From Streptomyces sp. NBC_00249 (lineage in GTDB: Bacteria; Actinomycetota; Actinomycetes; Streptomycetales; Streptomycetaceae): a stretch of 64,000 nt of DNA. Positions 1 through 7,353 of the stretch are shown piece by piece; the stretch's first letter is position 1; the number at the start of each line of letters is the position of its first letter. The stretch is from positions 434,001 to 498,000 of the forward strand of contig NZ_JAPEMV010000001.1 of NCBI RefSeq assembly GCF_026342355.1. The letters are read 5' to 3'. The translations under genes and the position numbers were made by a program. A model generated the notes under the pieces. It saw only the letters and a list, made by a program, of their open reading frames with translations, had not been told where the DNA came from and searched no databases.

Positions 1-195
1 GTGATCGCGCACCGGCTCTCCACCGTGCAGGCCGCCGACCTGATCCTGGTGGTGGAGGACGGCCGGATCGTGGAGCGCGGTACGCACACCGAGCTGCTGG
101 CGGCCGCGGGCCGGTACGAGGAGCTGTACCGGACGCAGTTCGCCGGTGCGGGCGGCCGCGCGCCGGGCGGCGCCGTGGCCCCCTCGGGCGCATGA
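1..195 (+). CDS. ABC exporter ATP-binding domain, C-terminal fragment
   Basis: The gene enters from outside the window, so only the last 64 residues are visible and the first codon here is not a start. The sequence begins with the H-loop region (IAHRLST), followed by the D-x-I-x-V-x-x-x-G-R-I-x-E-x-G-T-H-x-E-L-L segment typical of the end of the nucleotide-binding domain in fused exporter half-transporters (MsbA or multidrug type). A short alanine/glycine-rich tail ends at TGA 193-195. The substrate cannot be inferred from this piece. The next gene starts 52 bases later on the same strand and could be cotranscribed. Confidence 0.9.
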   Translation: MIAHRLSTVQAADLILVVEDGRIVERGTHTELLAAAGRYEELYRTQFAGAGGRAPGGAVAPSGA

Positions 196-247
196 TGGCC
201 GGACGGCCCCGGCCGCCCCGGGGCCGCCGCCGACCCTGGAGAACGTG

Positions 248-625
248 ATGGACATCAAGCTGGAACTGGTCGCCGTCCCCGTCACCGACGTCGACCGGGC
301 CAAGGCCTTCTACGAGCGGATCGGCTTCCACGCCGACCACGACGTCACCGTCAGCGAGGACGTCCGCTTCGTCCAGCTGACCCCGCCGGGCTCGGCCTGC
401 TCGATCGCCGTCGGCAAGGGGCTCACCCGGATGACCCCGGGGTCCCTGGACAACATGCAGGTGGTCGTCACCGACATCGAGGAGGCGTACGCGGACCTCA
501 GGAACCGGGGCGTGGAGGTGACGGAGATCCAGGACATGCCCTGGGGTTCCTTCGTCTACTTCTCCGACCCCGACGGCAACGGCTGGGCCGTCCAGCAGAC
601 CACCCCGCGCACCGCCTCGGACTGA
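248..625 (+). CDS. VOC (glyoxalase/dioxygenase superfamily) protein
   Basis: This 125-residue protein has one vicinal-oxygen-chelate domain made of two beta-alpha-beta-beta-beta halves. The first half opens with VAVPVTDVDRAKAFYERIGF and the second with MQVVVTDIEEAYADLRNRG, and it ends in the usual F-x-D-P-D-G-N-x-W strand. Members are metal-dependent lyases, dioxygenases or antibiotic-binding proteins, and the sequence alone does not say which. The ATG at 248 is chosen because GGAG lies just upstream (about 238-241) and because an in-frame extension to 146 is low-complexity and overlaps the preceding gene. Confidence 0.9.
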   Translation: MDIKLELVAVPVTDVDRAKAFYERIGFHADHDVTVSEDVRFVQLTPPGSACSIAVGKGLTRMTPGSLDNMQVVVTDIEEAYADLRNRGVEVTEIQDMPWGSFVYFSDPDGNGWAVQQTTPRTASD

Positions 626-647
626 GCCCGCCGGGCCCGCAGGGGGT

Positions 648-2723
648 TCAGCTCCAGGCCAGTTGGGCGCGGGCGCGCTGGGCCCGGCCGTGGCGGACGC
701 CCTCCGCGAAGGCCGCCTCGTACGCCCGGTCCCCGAGGACGCTGCGGGCGGTGCGCTCGAACTCCTGGCGTACGGGCCCCAGTTCCGGGGTTCCGCGCTG
801 CGGGTGGCCGACCGCCTGCCAGTAGGCGTACCCGGTGCCGTAGGCGTGCGCGGCGGCCGCCTCGTCGCCGTTCGCGGCCCGGGCGGCGGCGAGCAGGTCG
901 AGGCCGAGGGCGGTGCCGAAGATGTCGCCGATCTCCCGTTTGCCCTCCAGCATGGCTTCGGCGTGCGCGGCGGACTCGGCGGGGCGGCCCTCGAACAGGC
1001 TGATGAGCGCCAGCTGGTAGTCGGCGTAGGACCGCATCCACTGCTCCTGGCGGATCACGCACCCCTCGCGCAGGGACTGCGCCTCGGCGCGGGCGTCGGC
1101 GAACAGGCCGGTGCCGGTGAGCGCGAAGACCCGTACGAGGTGGCAGCGCAGCCGGGAGGCGGAGTCGAAGGGGGTGCCGGGGACGGCCTCCAGGACGTTG
1201 TCGGCGACGATCCGGGCGGCCAGCGGGCGGCCCGCCAGCAGGTGGCTCAGGCCCAGCAGGTACGCGGCGTCGAGCGCGGCCTGCGGTTCGGCGTCGGCCC
1301 GGCCCACGGCGAGGGCCTCGCAGCCCACCGCGAGCCGGTGGGCCTCCTCCTGCTCGCCCTGGAGCAGGAGGGCCACGCCGAGGGCCCACAGGGCGCGGAC
1401 CCGGGCGGCCGGGTCGGCGTCCTCGGGCCGGGTGGCGGCCAGGGCCCGTTCCAGGTAGCCGCGCGCGACGTGCAGGTAGCCGCAGCAGGCCCAGAAGAAG
1501 CCGACGCGGCCGACGAGTTCGAGGGCGGTGGCGGGGGCGGTGGCCAGGTAGTGGTCGAGGGCGGCGCACAGGTCCCCGTGCCCGGCGGCGACCCGCCGGT
1601 AGGCTGCGCGCTGGCGGGGTCCGAGCCAGTCCCGTTCCGCCGCGCGCGCCAGGCCCAGGAAGTGGGCCGCGTGCCGGTCGCGCAGCACCTCGCGCTCTCC
1701 GGCCTCGGCCTGCCACATGGCCCCGTACTCCCGGATCGTGTCGAGCATGCGGTAGCGGGTCCGGCCCGGGACGCGGCGTACGACGGACTTGGCGACCAGT
1801 GCGGCGAGCAGCGGCGGCACCTCCTCCTCGGTGAGCGGGGGCGCGGAGCACACGGCGCGCGCGGTGTCCTCGTCGAAGGCGCCGCCGAAGACGGACAGCC
1901 GCAGCCACAGCAGCCGTTCGCGCGGGGTGCACCACTCGTGGCTCCAGCCGATGGCGGTGCGCAGGGCCCGGTGGCGGGGCGGGCGGGTGTCGCGGCGGCC
2001 GGACAGCGGGCCGATGCGGCGGGCGAGCCGGTCGGCGAGTTCCTCGACGGTGTGGTCCGTCAACTGCGCGGCGGCGAGTTCCAGCGCGAGGGGTACCCCT
2101 TCGAGGCGGGCACAGATCGCGCGGGCGGCGGCGAGCCGCTCCGGGTTCCACGGCGGGGCCTGTCCGGGGCGGACGGTGCGGGCCCGTGCGGCGAAGAGTG
2201 CGAGGGCCTCGCCGGCGTCGGCCTCGTAGGGCAGCGGGCCGAGTTCCAGTACGTGTTCGCCGGCCAGTCCCAGCGGCTCGCGGCTGGTCAGGAGCAGGAC
2301 GAGGTGGGGGGCGTGGTCCAGGAGGTCCCGTACGAGGGTCCGTACGGCGGCGGTGAGGTGTTCGCAGCAGTCCAGGACGAGGAGCAGCCGGCGTCCACCG
2401 ATCCAGGCGTGCACGGCTTCGGCGAGGGTGCGTGCGGTGTGGTCGGCGAGGTCGAGGGCGTCGGCGACCGTGTTCACGAGCAGCCGTTCGCCGGGCAGCG
2501 GGGAGAGGTCGGCCCAGTGGGTCCCGTCGGGGAAGGGCCCGGCGGGGCCCGCGGCGGCGGTCGCGGCCTGCCGGGCCAGGCGGGTCTTGCCGACGCCGCC
2601 GGGCCCGGTGAGGGTGATCAGCCGCCGCCCGGTCAGGGCCTCGCTCAGCGCGGCCAGTTCGCCGTCGCGACCGACGAAGGGGGCGGGTCCGTCGGCGTTC
2701 TCCCCGGTATGTCCCAGCAGCAC
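648..2723 (-). CDS. NB-ARC type ATPase with TPR-like C-terminal half, predicted regulator
   Basis: The protein has about 691 residues from a GTG start at 2723. Residues 17-20 carry the V-G-R-D entry motif, Walker A is GPGGVGKT at 40-47 and Walker B is LLLVLD near 113-118. A T-S-R-E-P sensor and a G-V-P-L-A-L-E-L motif follow, as in the ATPase core of AfsR/SARP and LAL regulators. The C-terminal half is helical and alanine-rich, like tetratricopeptide repeats. Unlike AfsR or LuxR-family relatives, I see neither an N-terminal SARP domain nor a C-terminal LuxR helix-turn-helix, because the chain ends soon after the repeats. It may therefore act through a partner protein. An upstream extension to 3281 would run antisense through the neighbouring regulator and is rejected. 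Confidence 0.82.
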   Translation of the reverse strand: MLLGHTGENADGPAPFVGRDGELAALSEALTGRRLITLTGPGGVGKTRLARQAATAAAGPAGPFPDGTHWADLSPLPGERLLVNTVADALDLADHTARTLAEAVHAWIGGRRLLLVLDCCEHLTAAVRTLVRDLLDHAPHLVLLLTSREPLGLAGEHVLELGPLPYEADAGEALALFAARARTVRPGQAPPWNPERLAAARAICARLEGVPLALELAAAQLTDHTVEELADRLARRIGPLSGRRDTRPPRHRALRTAIGWSHEWCTPRERLLWLRLSVFGGAFDEDTARAVCSAPPLTEEEVPPLLAALVAKSVVRRVPGRTRYRMLDTIREYGAMWQAEAGEREVLRDRHAAHFLGLARAAERDWLGPRQRAAYRRVAAGHGDLCAALDHYLATAPATALELVGRVGFFWACCGYLHVARGYLERALAATRPEDADPAARVRALWALGVALLLQGEQEEAHRLAVGCEALAVGRADAEPQAALDAAYLLGLSHLLAGRPLAARIVADNVLEAVPGTPFDSASRLRCHLVRVFALTGTGLFADARAEAQSLREGCVIRQEQWMRSYADYQLALISLFEGRPAESAAHAEAMLEGKREIGDIFGTALGLDLLAAARAANGDEAAAAHAYGTGYAYWQAVGHPQRGTPELGPVRQEFERTARSVLGDRAYEAAFAEGVRHGRAQRARAQLAWS

Positions 2724-2803
2724 GGGCCCAGTGTGGCCCAAGCCCGGGGGCCGCGGGTACCGGCAGGGCGGTGCGGGGAGGTCGGGGAAGGTCCGGGGAG
2801 GTC

Positions 2804-3514
2804 CTACGGGGCGAGGACGTCGAGTCCGTCCAGGGCGCCGAGGGCGATCTGCCGGGTCAGTGCCTCGGCGCGGGCCGCGTCGCCTTCGCGGACGGCTTCG
2901 GCGACCCGTACGTGCAGGGTGACGGCGGCCGGGTCGGGGTCGTGGAACATCACGGAGTGCTGGGTGCGGCCGGTGAGGACCTCGGCGACGACGTCGCCCA
3001 GCCGGGCGAACATCTCGTTGCCGGAGGCGTTGAGCACGGTCCGGTGGAAGGCGATGTCGTGGTGGAGGTAGCCCTCCAGCTGGTGGCCGCGGGAGGTGCG
3101 GACCATGCCGAGGGCCGCCTCGGTGAGCTGTGCGCACTGCTCGGGGGTGGCGCGGGCGGCGGCGAGTCCGGCGGCGACGGGTTCGACGGCCGAGCGCAGC
3201 ACGGTCAGGGAGCGGAGCTGGCGCGGCCGGTCGGTGCCGGCGAGCCGCCAGCGGATGACGCGGGGGTCGTAGACGTTCCACTCCTCTGTGGGGCGGACGG
3301 TGACGCCGACCCGGCGGCGGGACTCGACGAGCTGCATCGACTCCAGGACGCGGACCACCTCGCGGACGACGGTGCGGGAGGCGTCGAAGCGTTCGGCGAT
3401 CTCGTCGGTGCGCAGGACGCTGCCGGGCGGGTGGTCGCCCGCCGTGATCGCGAGGCCGAGGGTGTCCAGCACCTGGGAGTGGAGTCCTTGCCCCGGACTG
3501 CCTTCGGTGGTCAT
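2804..3514 (-). CDS. GntR/FadR-family transcriptional regulator, probable gluconate repressor
   Basis: This 236-residue protein has an N-terminal winged helix (EIAERFDASRTVVREVVRVLE forms the helix-turn-helix) and a helical FCD effector domain in which the D-x-x-F-H and H-x-x-V-x-A-V metal- or ligand-binding segments are recognisable. The ATG at 3514 was chosen over an in-frame codon at 3547 because the shorter form starts at the conventional distance from the helix-turn-helix. It is divergent from gluconokinase across about 150 bases that contain a TAAGT-ACT-ACTTA palindrome, so a role as a local gluconate-responsive repressor is likely. The effector assignment rests on the neighbourhood. 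Confidence 0.88.
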   Translation of the reverse strand: MTTEGSPGQGLHSQVLDTLGLAITAGDHPPGSVLRTDEIAERFDASRTVVREVVRVLESMQLVESRRRVGVTVRPTEEWNVYDPRVIRWRLAGTDRPRQLRSLTVLRSAVEPVAAGLAAARATPEQCAQLTEAALGMVRTSRGHQLEGYLHHDIAFHRTVLNASGNEMFARLGDVVAEVLTGRTQHSVMFHDPDPAAVTLHVRVAEAVREGDAARAEALTRQIALGALDGLDVLAP

Positions 3515-3579
3515 GGCGTAAGCGTACGGCGACTCCCCGGACAACAAATGATGTGATGTTTTACCGCAGGACCCTTGAA

Positions 3580-3592
3580 TAAGTACTACTTA
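3580..3592. promoter_or_regulatory. Palindrome in the gntR-gntK intergenic region, candidate GntR operator
   Basis: TAAGT and ACTTA form inverted arms around ACT between the divergent GntR regulator and gluconokinase. The flanks extend the symmetry imperfectly (AA on the left, AT on the right). It is AT-rich in otherwise GC-rich DNA and sits 72-84 bases upstream of the preferred gluconokinase start. Assignment to the adjacent regulator is inference from position. Confidence 0.5.
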
Positions 3593-3663
3593 ATGCGCTT
3601 CGGTGATGCTCCCCCGGGCCTCCCCCTCCCGGGCCGATGTCGACGAGGACAGCGAGGTACGAC

Positions 3664-4170
3664 GTGAGCTCCCAGCGCGTCATTGTGGTGATGGGCGTGG
3701 CCGGCACGGGCAAGTCGACCGTGGGCCGGCTGCTCGCGGAAGAGCTCGGCCTCCCCTACGCGGAGGGCGACGCCTTCCATCCGGCGGCCAACGTAGCCAA
3801 GATGTCGGCCGGTACCCCGCTGGACGACGCGGACCGGCTGCCCTGGCTGGACGCGATCGGCGAGTGGATCCGCAACCGGGCCGGGCGCGGCGGCGGCGTG
3901 GTGGCCGCCTCCTGCCTCAAGCGGGCCTACCGCGACCGACTGCGCGCCACCGCCCCCGGGGCGGTGTTCGTCCACCTCACCGGGGACCGGGAGCTGGTCG
4001 GGCGGCGGATGGCGGACCGCAAGGGCCACTTCATGCCCACCTCGCTGCTGGACTCCCAGTTCGCCGTGCTCGAACCGCTCCAGGCGGACGAGCCCGGCAC
4101 CGCCGTCGACGTCACCGGCACCCCCGAAGAGATCACCGCGCGGGCGCTGGCCGCCCTGCGCGCCCTCTGA
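3664..4170 (+). CDS. gntK: Gluconokinase
   Basis: This enzyme phosphorylates D-gluconate to 6-phosphogluconate with ATP, feeding the pentose phosphate pathway. The 168-residue chain has Walker A GVAGTGKS at residues 11-18, the family motif D-A-F-H-P-x-x-N-x-x-K-M-x-x-G-x-P-L-x-D-x-D-R-x-P-W-L and the late motif R-x-x-H-F-M-P-x-x-L-L-x-S-Q, all diagnostic of GntK-type kinases. GTG at 3664 is preferred because AGCGAGG lies six bases upstream. An in-frame ATG at 3637 would add nine unconserved residues. The regulator is divergent upstream and the remnant of a gluconate permease follows directly, so this was once a gntR-gntK-gntP locus. Confidence 0.92.
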   Translation: MSSQRVIVVMGVAGTGKSTVGRLLAEELGLPYAEGDAFHPAANVAKMSAGTPLDDADRLPWLDAIGEWIRNRAGRGGGVVAASCLKRAYRDRLRATAPGAVFVHLTGDRELVGRRMADRKGHFMPTSLLDSQFAVLEPLQADEPGTAVDVTGTPEEITARALAALRAL

Positions 4171-4206
4171 CGGGCCCCTCCCCCGCCCCTGAAAGGAAGC
4201 ACCCCC

Positions 4207-4395
4207 GTGACAGGTCTCAGCGTCGCGACGGTCGCGGAGCCGGTGGCGAGGCGGATGGCCACCGCGATCAGCCAGGCCAGCAGCAGGGTGGGGATCGCCC
4301 AGTCCTTCGACAGGTCCAGGATCATCTGTCCGACACCCACGCCGATCAGGGTCTGCTTGAAGCCGCCGCCCGCGCCCCTGTCGCTGGTCCTGTGA
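4207..4395. pseudogene. Scrambled remnant of a GntP-type gluconate permease
   Basis: A GTG at 4207 with AAGGAAG upstream (about 4194-4200) opens a GntP-like beginning (V-T-G-L-S), exactly where gntP is expected after gntK. From about 4222 to 4377 the coding sense lies on the opposite strand: the reverse complement reads G-A-G-G-G-F-K-Q-T-L-I, then GVGVGQMILDLSKDW and LAWLIAVAIRLATGSATVAT, an internal GntP membrane segment. After that inverted block the plus strand resumes with L-S-L-V-L-stop, plausible as the permease C terminus. The visible product is that most of the gene was deleted and one internal piece inverted. A short plus-strand frame of 62 codons spans the scar but encodes no GntP sequence inside the inverted part. 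Confidence 0.8.
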
Positions 4396-4409
4396 CCCGG
4401 GGCAGGGAC

Positions 4410-4652
4410 TCAGCGCCGCCGGGGATCCGCCCCGTCGAGCTGGGCCGCCGCCAGGGCGAAACCGTCGGCCGCCGTGGCGCAGCGGTCGGCGAGGGCGGAC
4501 ACCTCCGCGCGGAAGGCCTCGGCCTGCGGGCCGCGCCAGTCGAGGGCCGCCAGGCCGGCGCGGAGCCGGCCGGCGTGGGAGCGCAGGGCGGCGGAATGGG
4601 TGCGCAGGCCGTCGGCCGGGGCGGGCCCGTGCCCAGGGGGGCAGTCGTTCAC
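4410..4652 (-). CDS. Small WXG100-like protein
   Basis: This protein has 80 residues from GTG 4652, which overlaps the stop of the upstream gene by four bases (GTGA), so the two are translationally coupled. It is predicted to be two alpha helices around a turn containing W39-R40-G41, the hallmark of the ESAT-6/WXG100 fold, and the second helix (A-D-R-C-A-T-A-A-D-G-F-A-L-A-A-A-Q-L) fits as well. Such proteins are usually substrates or helper pieces of type VII secretion. No ESX core gene is present in this window, so the secretion route is unknown. The family assignment rests on the motif and length only. Confidence 0.6.
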   Translation of the reverse strand: MNDCPPGHGPAPADGLRTHSAALRSHAGRLRAGLAALDWRGPQAEAFRAEVSALADRCATAADGFALAAAQLDGADPRRR

Positions 4653-5806
4653 GGGCTCCTCCAGGAGGACGGGTCCGCCGCGCGGAGCGGCAGGAGACGG
4701 GTACCCGTGACCGTTCCCTCGATGGCGGCGGCGTCCGGCACGGCCGCCGGGACGACCCGGGTGCGGGGGTCGGCGGGTGCGCGGTCGTCGGCCGGGGAGC
4801 CGGTGGCGACGACGTGCGTGACGGCGTAGACGGCGGTGAACTCCCGGTCCCGGGCCAGGTCCATGGCGGTGACCGCGCCCAGCCGGTGCCCGACCAGCGC
4901 GAGCCCGGTCCCGGAGGGGACCACCGCCCGCAGGACGCGGGCCACTTCGGCGGCGTACGGGGCGTCGCGGTCGCCGAGCTGGACGACGTGACGGGCCCTG
5001 CCGTCGGGCGCGGTGACCCGCTGGACCAGCAGCGTGTCGGCGACGCCGAGCAGGGCGGTGTTGCGCAGGTAGCCCTCCAGCGTGCCGGAGGTGTCGAGCG
5101 CCTCCAGGAGCCCCACGCCCGGGGTGCACACCGTGCCCGGGCCCGGATCGCGGGAGAAGAGGGAACGCAGGGCGGCGCCGAGCCCGAGCAGGGGTTCGGC
5201 GGTCACGGCCCGGCCGGTGGCGACCTGCCAGCCCGCGTGGTCGTTGAAGGGGTTCTCGTCGGTCAGGGCGTGCCAGGCCAGGATGTCCGCGAAGGTCGGG
5301 GCCAGCAGCGTGAACGCCTGCCCGGCGCCCCGCTCGCGCAGCAGCGTACGGAAGGCGCGGGCCGCCTCGGCCTGGCGGTCCTCGGCCACCGCCCGCAGGA
5401 CGGCGGCGCAGTGCGGGTCGGCGAGCAGATCGGGGCGGCCCAGGCCCGCGACGCGGATCCGGGCCTTCAGTCCGCAGACGGCGGTGCTCACCGCGAGGCT
5501 CTCCCGGCCGGCCAGGATCCCGGCGAGCCATCCGGCCCGCGCCACGCCCCGCCCGCGCGGGGCCCAGCCGAGCCCGGCCGGGTCGGTGAGGGTGCGGAGC
5601 AGGGTGTGCCAGGCACGTCGGCGGCGGGCTCCCCCGTTGCCCCGGCCCACGAGGGCCCGGGCGGGCAGCCGGGTACCGAGTGCGAGCCCGGAGGCGTACC
5701 GGGAGGCCTCGCCGACGGCGTCGGCGGCCTCGGCCAGCTCCCGGCAAAGGGCGTCGAGCGTGTCGACGTCCGGGTCGGTGGCCCGGGCGGTCACGGCGTC
5801 GGACAT
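4649..5806 (-). CDS. Alpha/beta-hydrolase-like (DUF1023-like) protein lacking the nucleophile serine
   Basis: This 385-residue protein starts at ATG 5806. Near residues 303-311 it has A-L-V-G-H-R-L-G-A, which aligns with the nucleophile elbow G-H-S-x-G of alpha/beta hydrolases, but arginine R308 replaces the serine. A downstream V-V-A-T-G-S-P-A-D-D segment resembles the strand that follows the elbow in DUF1023 proteins, which in actinobacteria are often encoded next to WXG100 proteins. The coupled downstream gene encodes such a protein. The N-terminal two thirds are alanine-rich and helical and match nothing I recognise. A structural or binding role is more likely than hydrolysis. Confidence 0.6.
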   Translation of the reverse strand: MSDAVTARATDPDVDTLDALCRELAEAADAVGEASRYASGLALGTRLPARALVGRGNGGARRRRAWHTLLRTLTDPAGLGWAPRGRGVARAGWLAGILAGRESLAVSTAVCGLKARIRVAGLGRPDLLADPHCAAVLRAVAEDRQAEAARAFRTLLRERGAGQAFTLLAPTFADILAWHALTDENPFNDHAGWQVATGRAVTAEPLLGLGAALRSLFSRDPGPGTVCTPGVGLLEALDTSGTLEGYLRNTALLGVADTLLVQRVTAPDGRARHVVQLGDRDAPYAAEVARVLRAVVPSGTGLALVGHRLGAVTAMDLARDREFTAVYAVTHVVATGSPADDRAPADPRTRVVPAAVPDAAAIEGTVTGTRLLPLRAADPSSWRSP

Positions 5807-5927
5807 GGGATCCTCGCGTGGTGCGGCAGGGGCGGGCGCGGGCCGGCCTCGGCACGGCCGGACGTCCGCGTACGGTCACATCGCCATCACCGTACGTCGC
5901 TCCCGTGGGGTGCGCGCTCCGACTGCG

Positions 5928-6443
5928 CTACGGGAGTGGGTCGGGCCCCGTGAGCTGGGCGGCAGCGTCCAGGCCGGTGGCGAGGTAGTCGGTGAAGACC
6001 TCGTTGTGCAGGGCCCAGGGGGAGCGCCCCCGCCGGACGAGCCGGACGGCCTCCTCGGGCGGGCTGCCCCGGCCGACGAGGCACTGGGCGACGACCAGGC
6101 CCGAGCGGTTGTACCCGTAGAAACAGCGCACGAGGGTGCGGCGGCCTTCGTCGAGGGCCCGGCCCGCGCTGTCCGCCAGGTGCCGGACGGTGTGGAGCTG
6201 TGCGGCGTTCAGCGGTGCGTCGGGGACCTCCCCGACGAGGTGTTCGACACCGGGGTCGGGGCCGTGGCCGGGCCGGGTGAAGAGGCTGATCACGAGGTCG
6301 AACTCGTCGGTGACGACGGCGGAGCGCTGTTCCCCGGCGGGGTCGGACCAGACGTGGCCGCCCATCCAGAGGCCGGGGGTGATCTCGTCCCAGGGCGTCG
6401 CGGGGCAGGGTGCGTCGGGGTTCTTCCAGCGGAGCTTCACCAT
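5928..6443 (-). CDS. Cysteine-dependent (dual-specificity type) protein phosphatase
   Basis: This 171-residue cytoplasmic protein carries the P-loop C107-F-Y-G-Y-N-R113-S, a match to the C-x5-R-S/T signature that binds and attacks phosphate. An earlier D-E-F-D-L-V-I-S-L-F strand and the P-D-x-P-L-N segment resemble the dual-specificity phosphatase fold, where an aspartate acts as general acid. The ATG at 6443 is preferred; a TTG at 6461 is possible. It lies upstream of the WXG100-like pair on the same strand, separated by about 120 bases. The substrate is unknown, and phospho-proteins or phosphoinositides are both possible for the family. Confidence 0.75.
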   Translation of the reverse strand: MVKLRWKNPDAPCPATPWDEITPGLWMGGHVWSDPAGEQRSAVVTDEFDLVISLFTRPGHGPDPGVEHLVGEVPDAPLNAAQLHTVRHLADSAGRALDEGRRTLVRCFYGYNRSGLVVAQCLVGRGSPPEEAVRLVRRGRSPWALHNEVFTDYLATGLDAAAQLTGPDPLP

Positions 6444-6468
6444 CGTCCCCGGAGCGTACAACAGGGCT

Positions 6469-7218
6469 TCAGAGGGCGGTAGTTGCCCCGAAGACCGCTT
6501 CCCGGAACGCGGTACGGAGGGAGCCCGCGGGGGTGCGGCCGGCGCCCGGCAGGAGCGCGGCCCAGCGGCCGTGGCGCGGGGACACCCACAGGGCGGGGCC
6601 GGCGCCGTCCGCGGGGTGGTGGGTCCAGACCCCGGCGGGGGCGGGGTGCCAGAGCAGGCCGCGGGCGGGGGTGAGCTCGCCGGTGCGGATCCGCAGGGAC
6701 TCGGCGGTCCACGCCCGGGGGATGGGGTGGTCGGCGGTGGACAGCAGGTGGCGCAGGAAGCGGGCGAGGTCGGACAGGGGCGCGTGCAGGGTCGCGCCGA
6801 CGGGGCGGGTGCCGGTCATGCCGAGGGGCCGCCAGATCCGGGCGGCGGCGTACGCGGCGGGCGGGCTGCCGGCGAGGTGTTCGGCGAGGCGGGTGAGGGC
6901 GGCGAGGGCGTGCGGGCCGTCCGCGTGGGTGAGCAGGTGGTGGGCGGTGGTCCCGGCGGGCAGCCCGGCCGCGGCGTCGGCCGTGTAGGCGCTGACGGGG
7001 GTGTGCAGGGTCAGTTCCCCGCACGTGACGAGGCTGCCGAGGACGGGCCAGAGCGCGAGCACCGCCGCGAGCCCGCCGACGTCGTGCGGGGTGTCGGCGG
7101 CCCCGTCGGGGAGGCCGGTGTGGACGGTGTCCGCCGACCCCGCCGCCCAGACGGCGTCCGGGTCGGCGGAGCGGACGAGGGCCTCGATCCGGCCGGCCTG
7201 CTCGCTCGGTGGCGTCAT
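6469..7218 (-). CDS. Beta-lactamase-fold (class C/serine hydrolase-like) protein without catalytic serine
   Basis: This 249-residue protein starts at ATG 7218. It follows the order of the beta-lactamase/esterase (PF00144-type) family: T-P-H-D-V near residue 43, L-T-L-H-T-P-V, H-H-L-L-T-H, and W-R-P-L-G-M-T. Where the family has the S-x-x-K nucleophile motif, this protein has G49-L-A-A52, and I do not find a Y-x-N motif in the expected segment. Similar abbreviated members occur in streptomycetes, but the loss of both serine and lysine argues against hydrolysis. The start 25 bases beyond the phosphatase gene suggests cotranscription with it. Confidence 0.7.
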   Translation of the reverse strand: MTPPSEQAGRIEALVRSADPDAVWAAGSADTVHTGLPDGAADTPHDVGGLAAVLALWPVLGSLVTCGELTLHTPVSAYTADAAAGLPAGTTAHHLLTHADGPHALAALTRLAEHLAGSPPAAYAAARIWRPLGMTGTRPVGATLHAPLSDLARFLRHLLSTADHPIPRAWTAESLRIRTGELTPARGLLWHPAPAGVWTHHPADGAGPALWVSPRHGRWAALLPGAGRTPAGSLRTAFREAVFGATTAL

Positions 7219-7353
7219 GGGCGGCACGCTACGTCGGCCCGTGCGGCCTTCCCGGAGCCGCGCGCGGCGGTTCACCGGGAAGTCACCGCCCGCCACCCGA
7301 ATGCACGGGTGGCGGGCGGCGGCGGAGCGGGGCGGGGCGGGGCGGGGCGGGGG

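Noticed and set aside
648..3281. Longer form of the NB-ARC ATPase with 186 extra N-terminal residues
   Set aside because: The extension is arginine/proline filler and antisense to the GntR gene. GTG 2723 gives a normal beginning at the ATPase motif.
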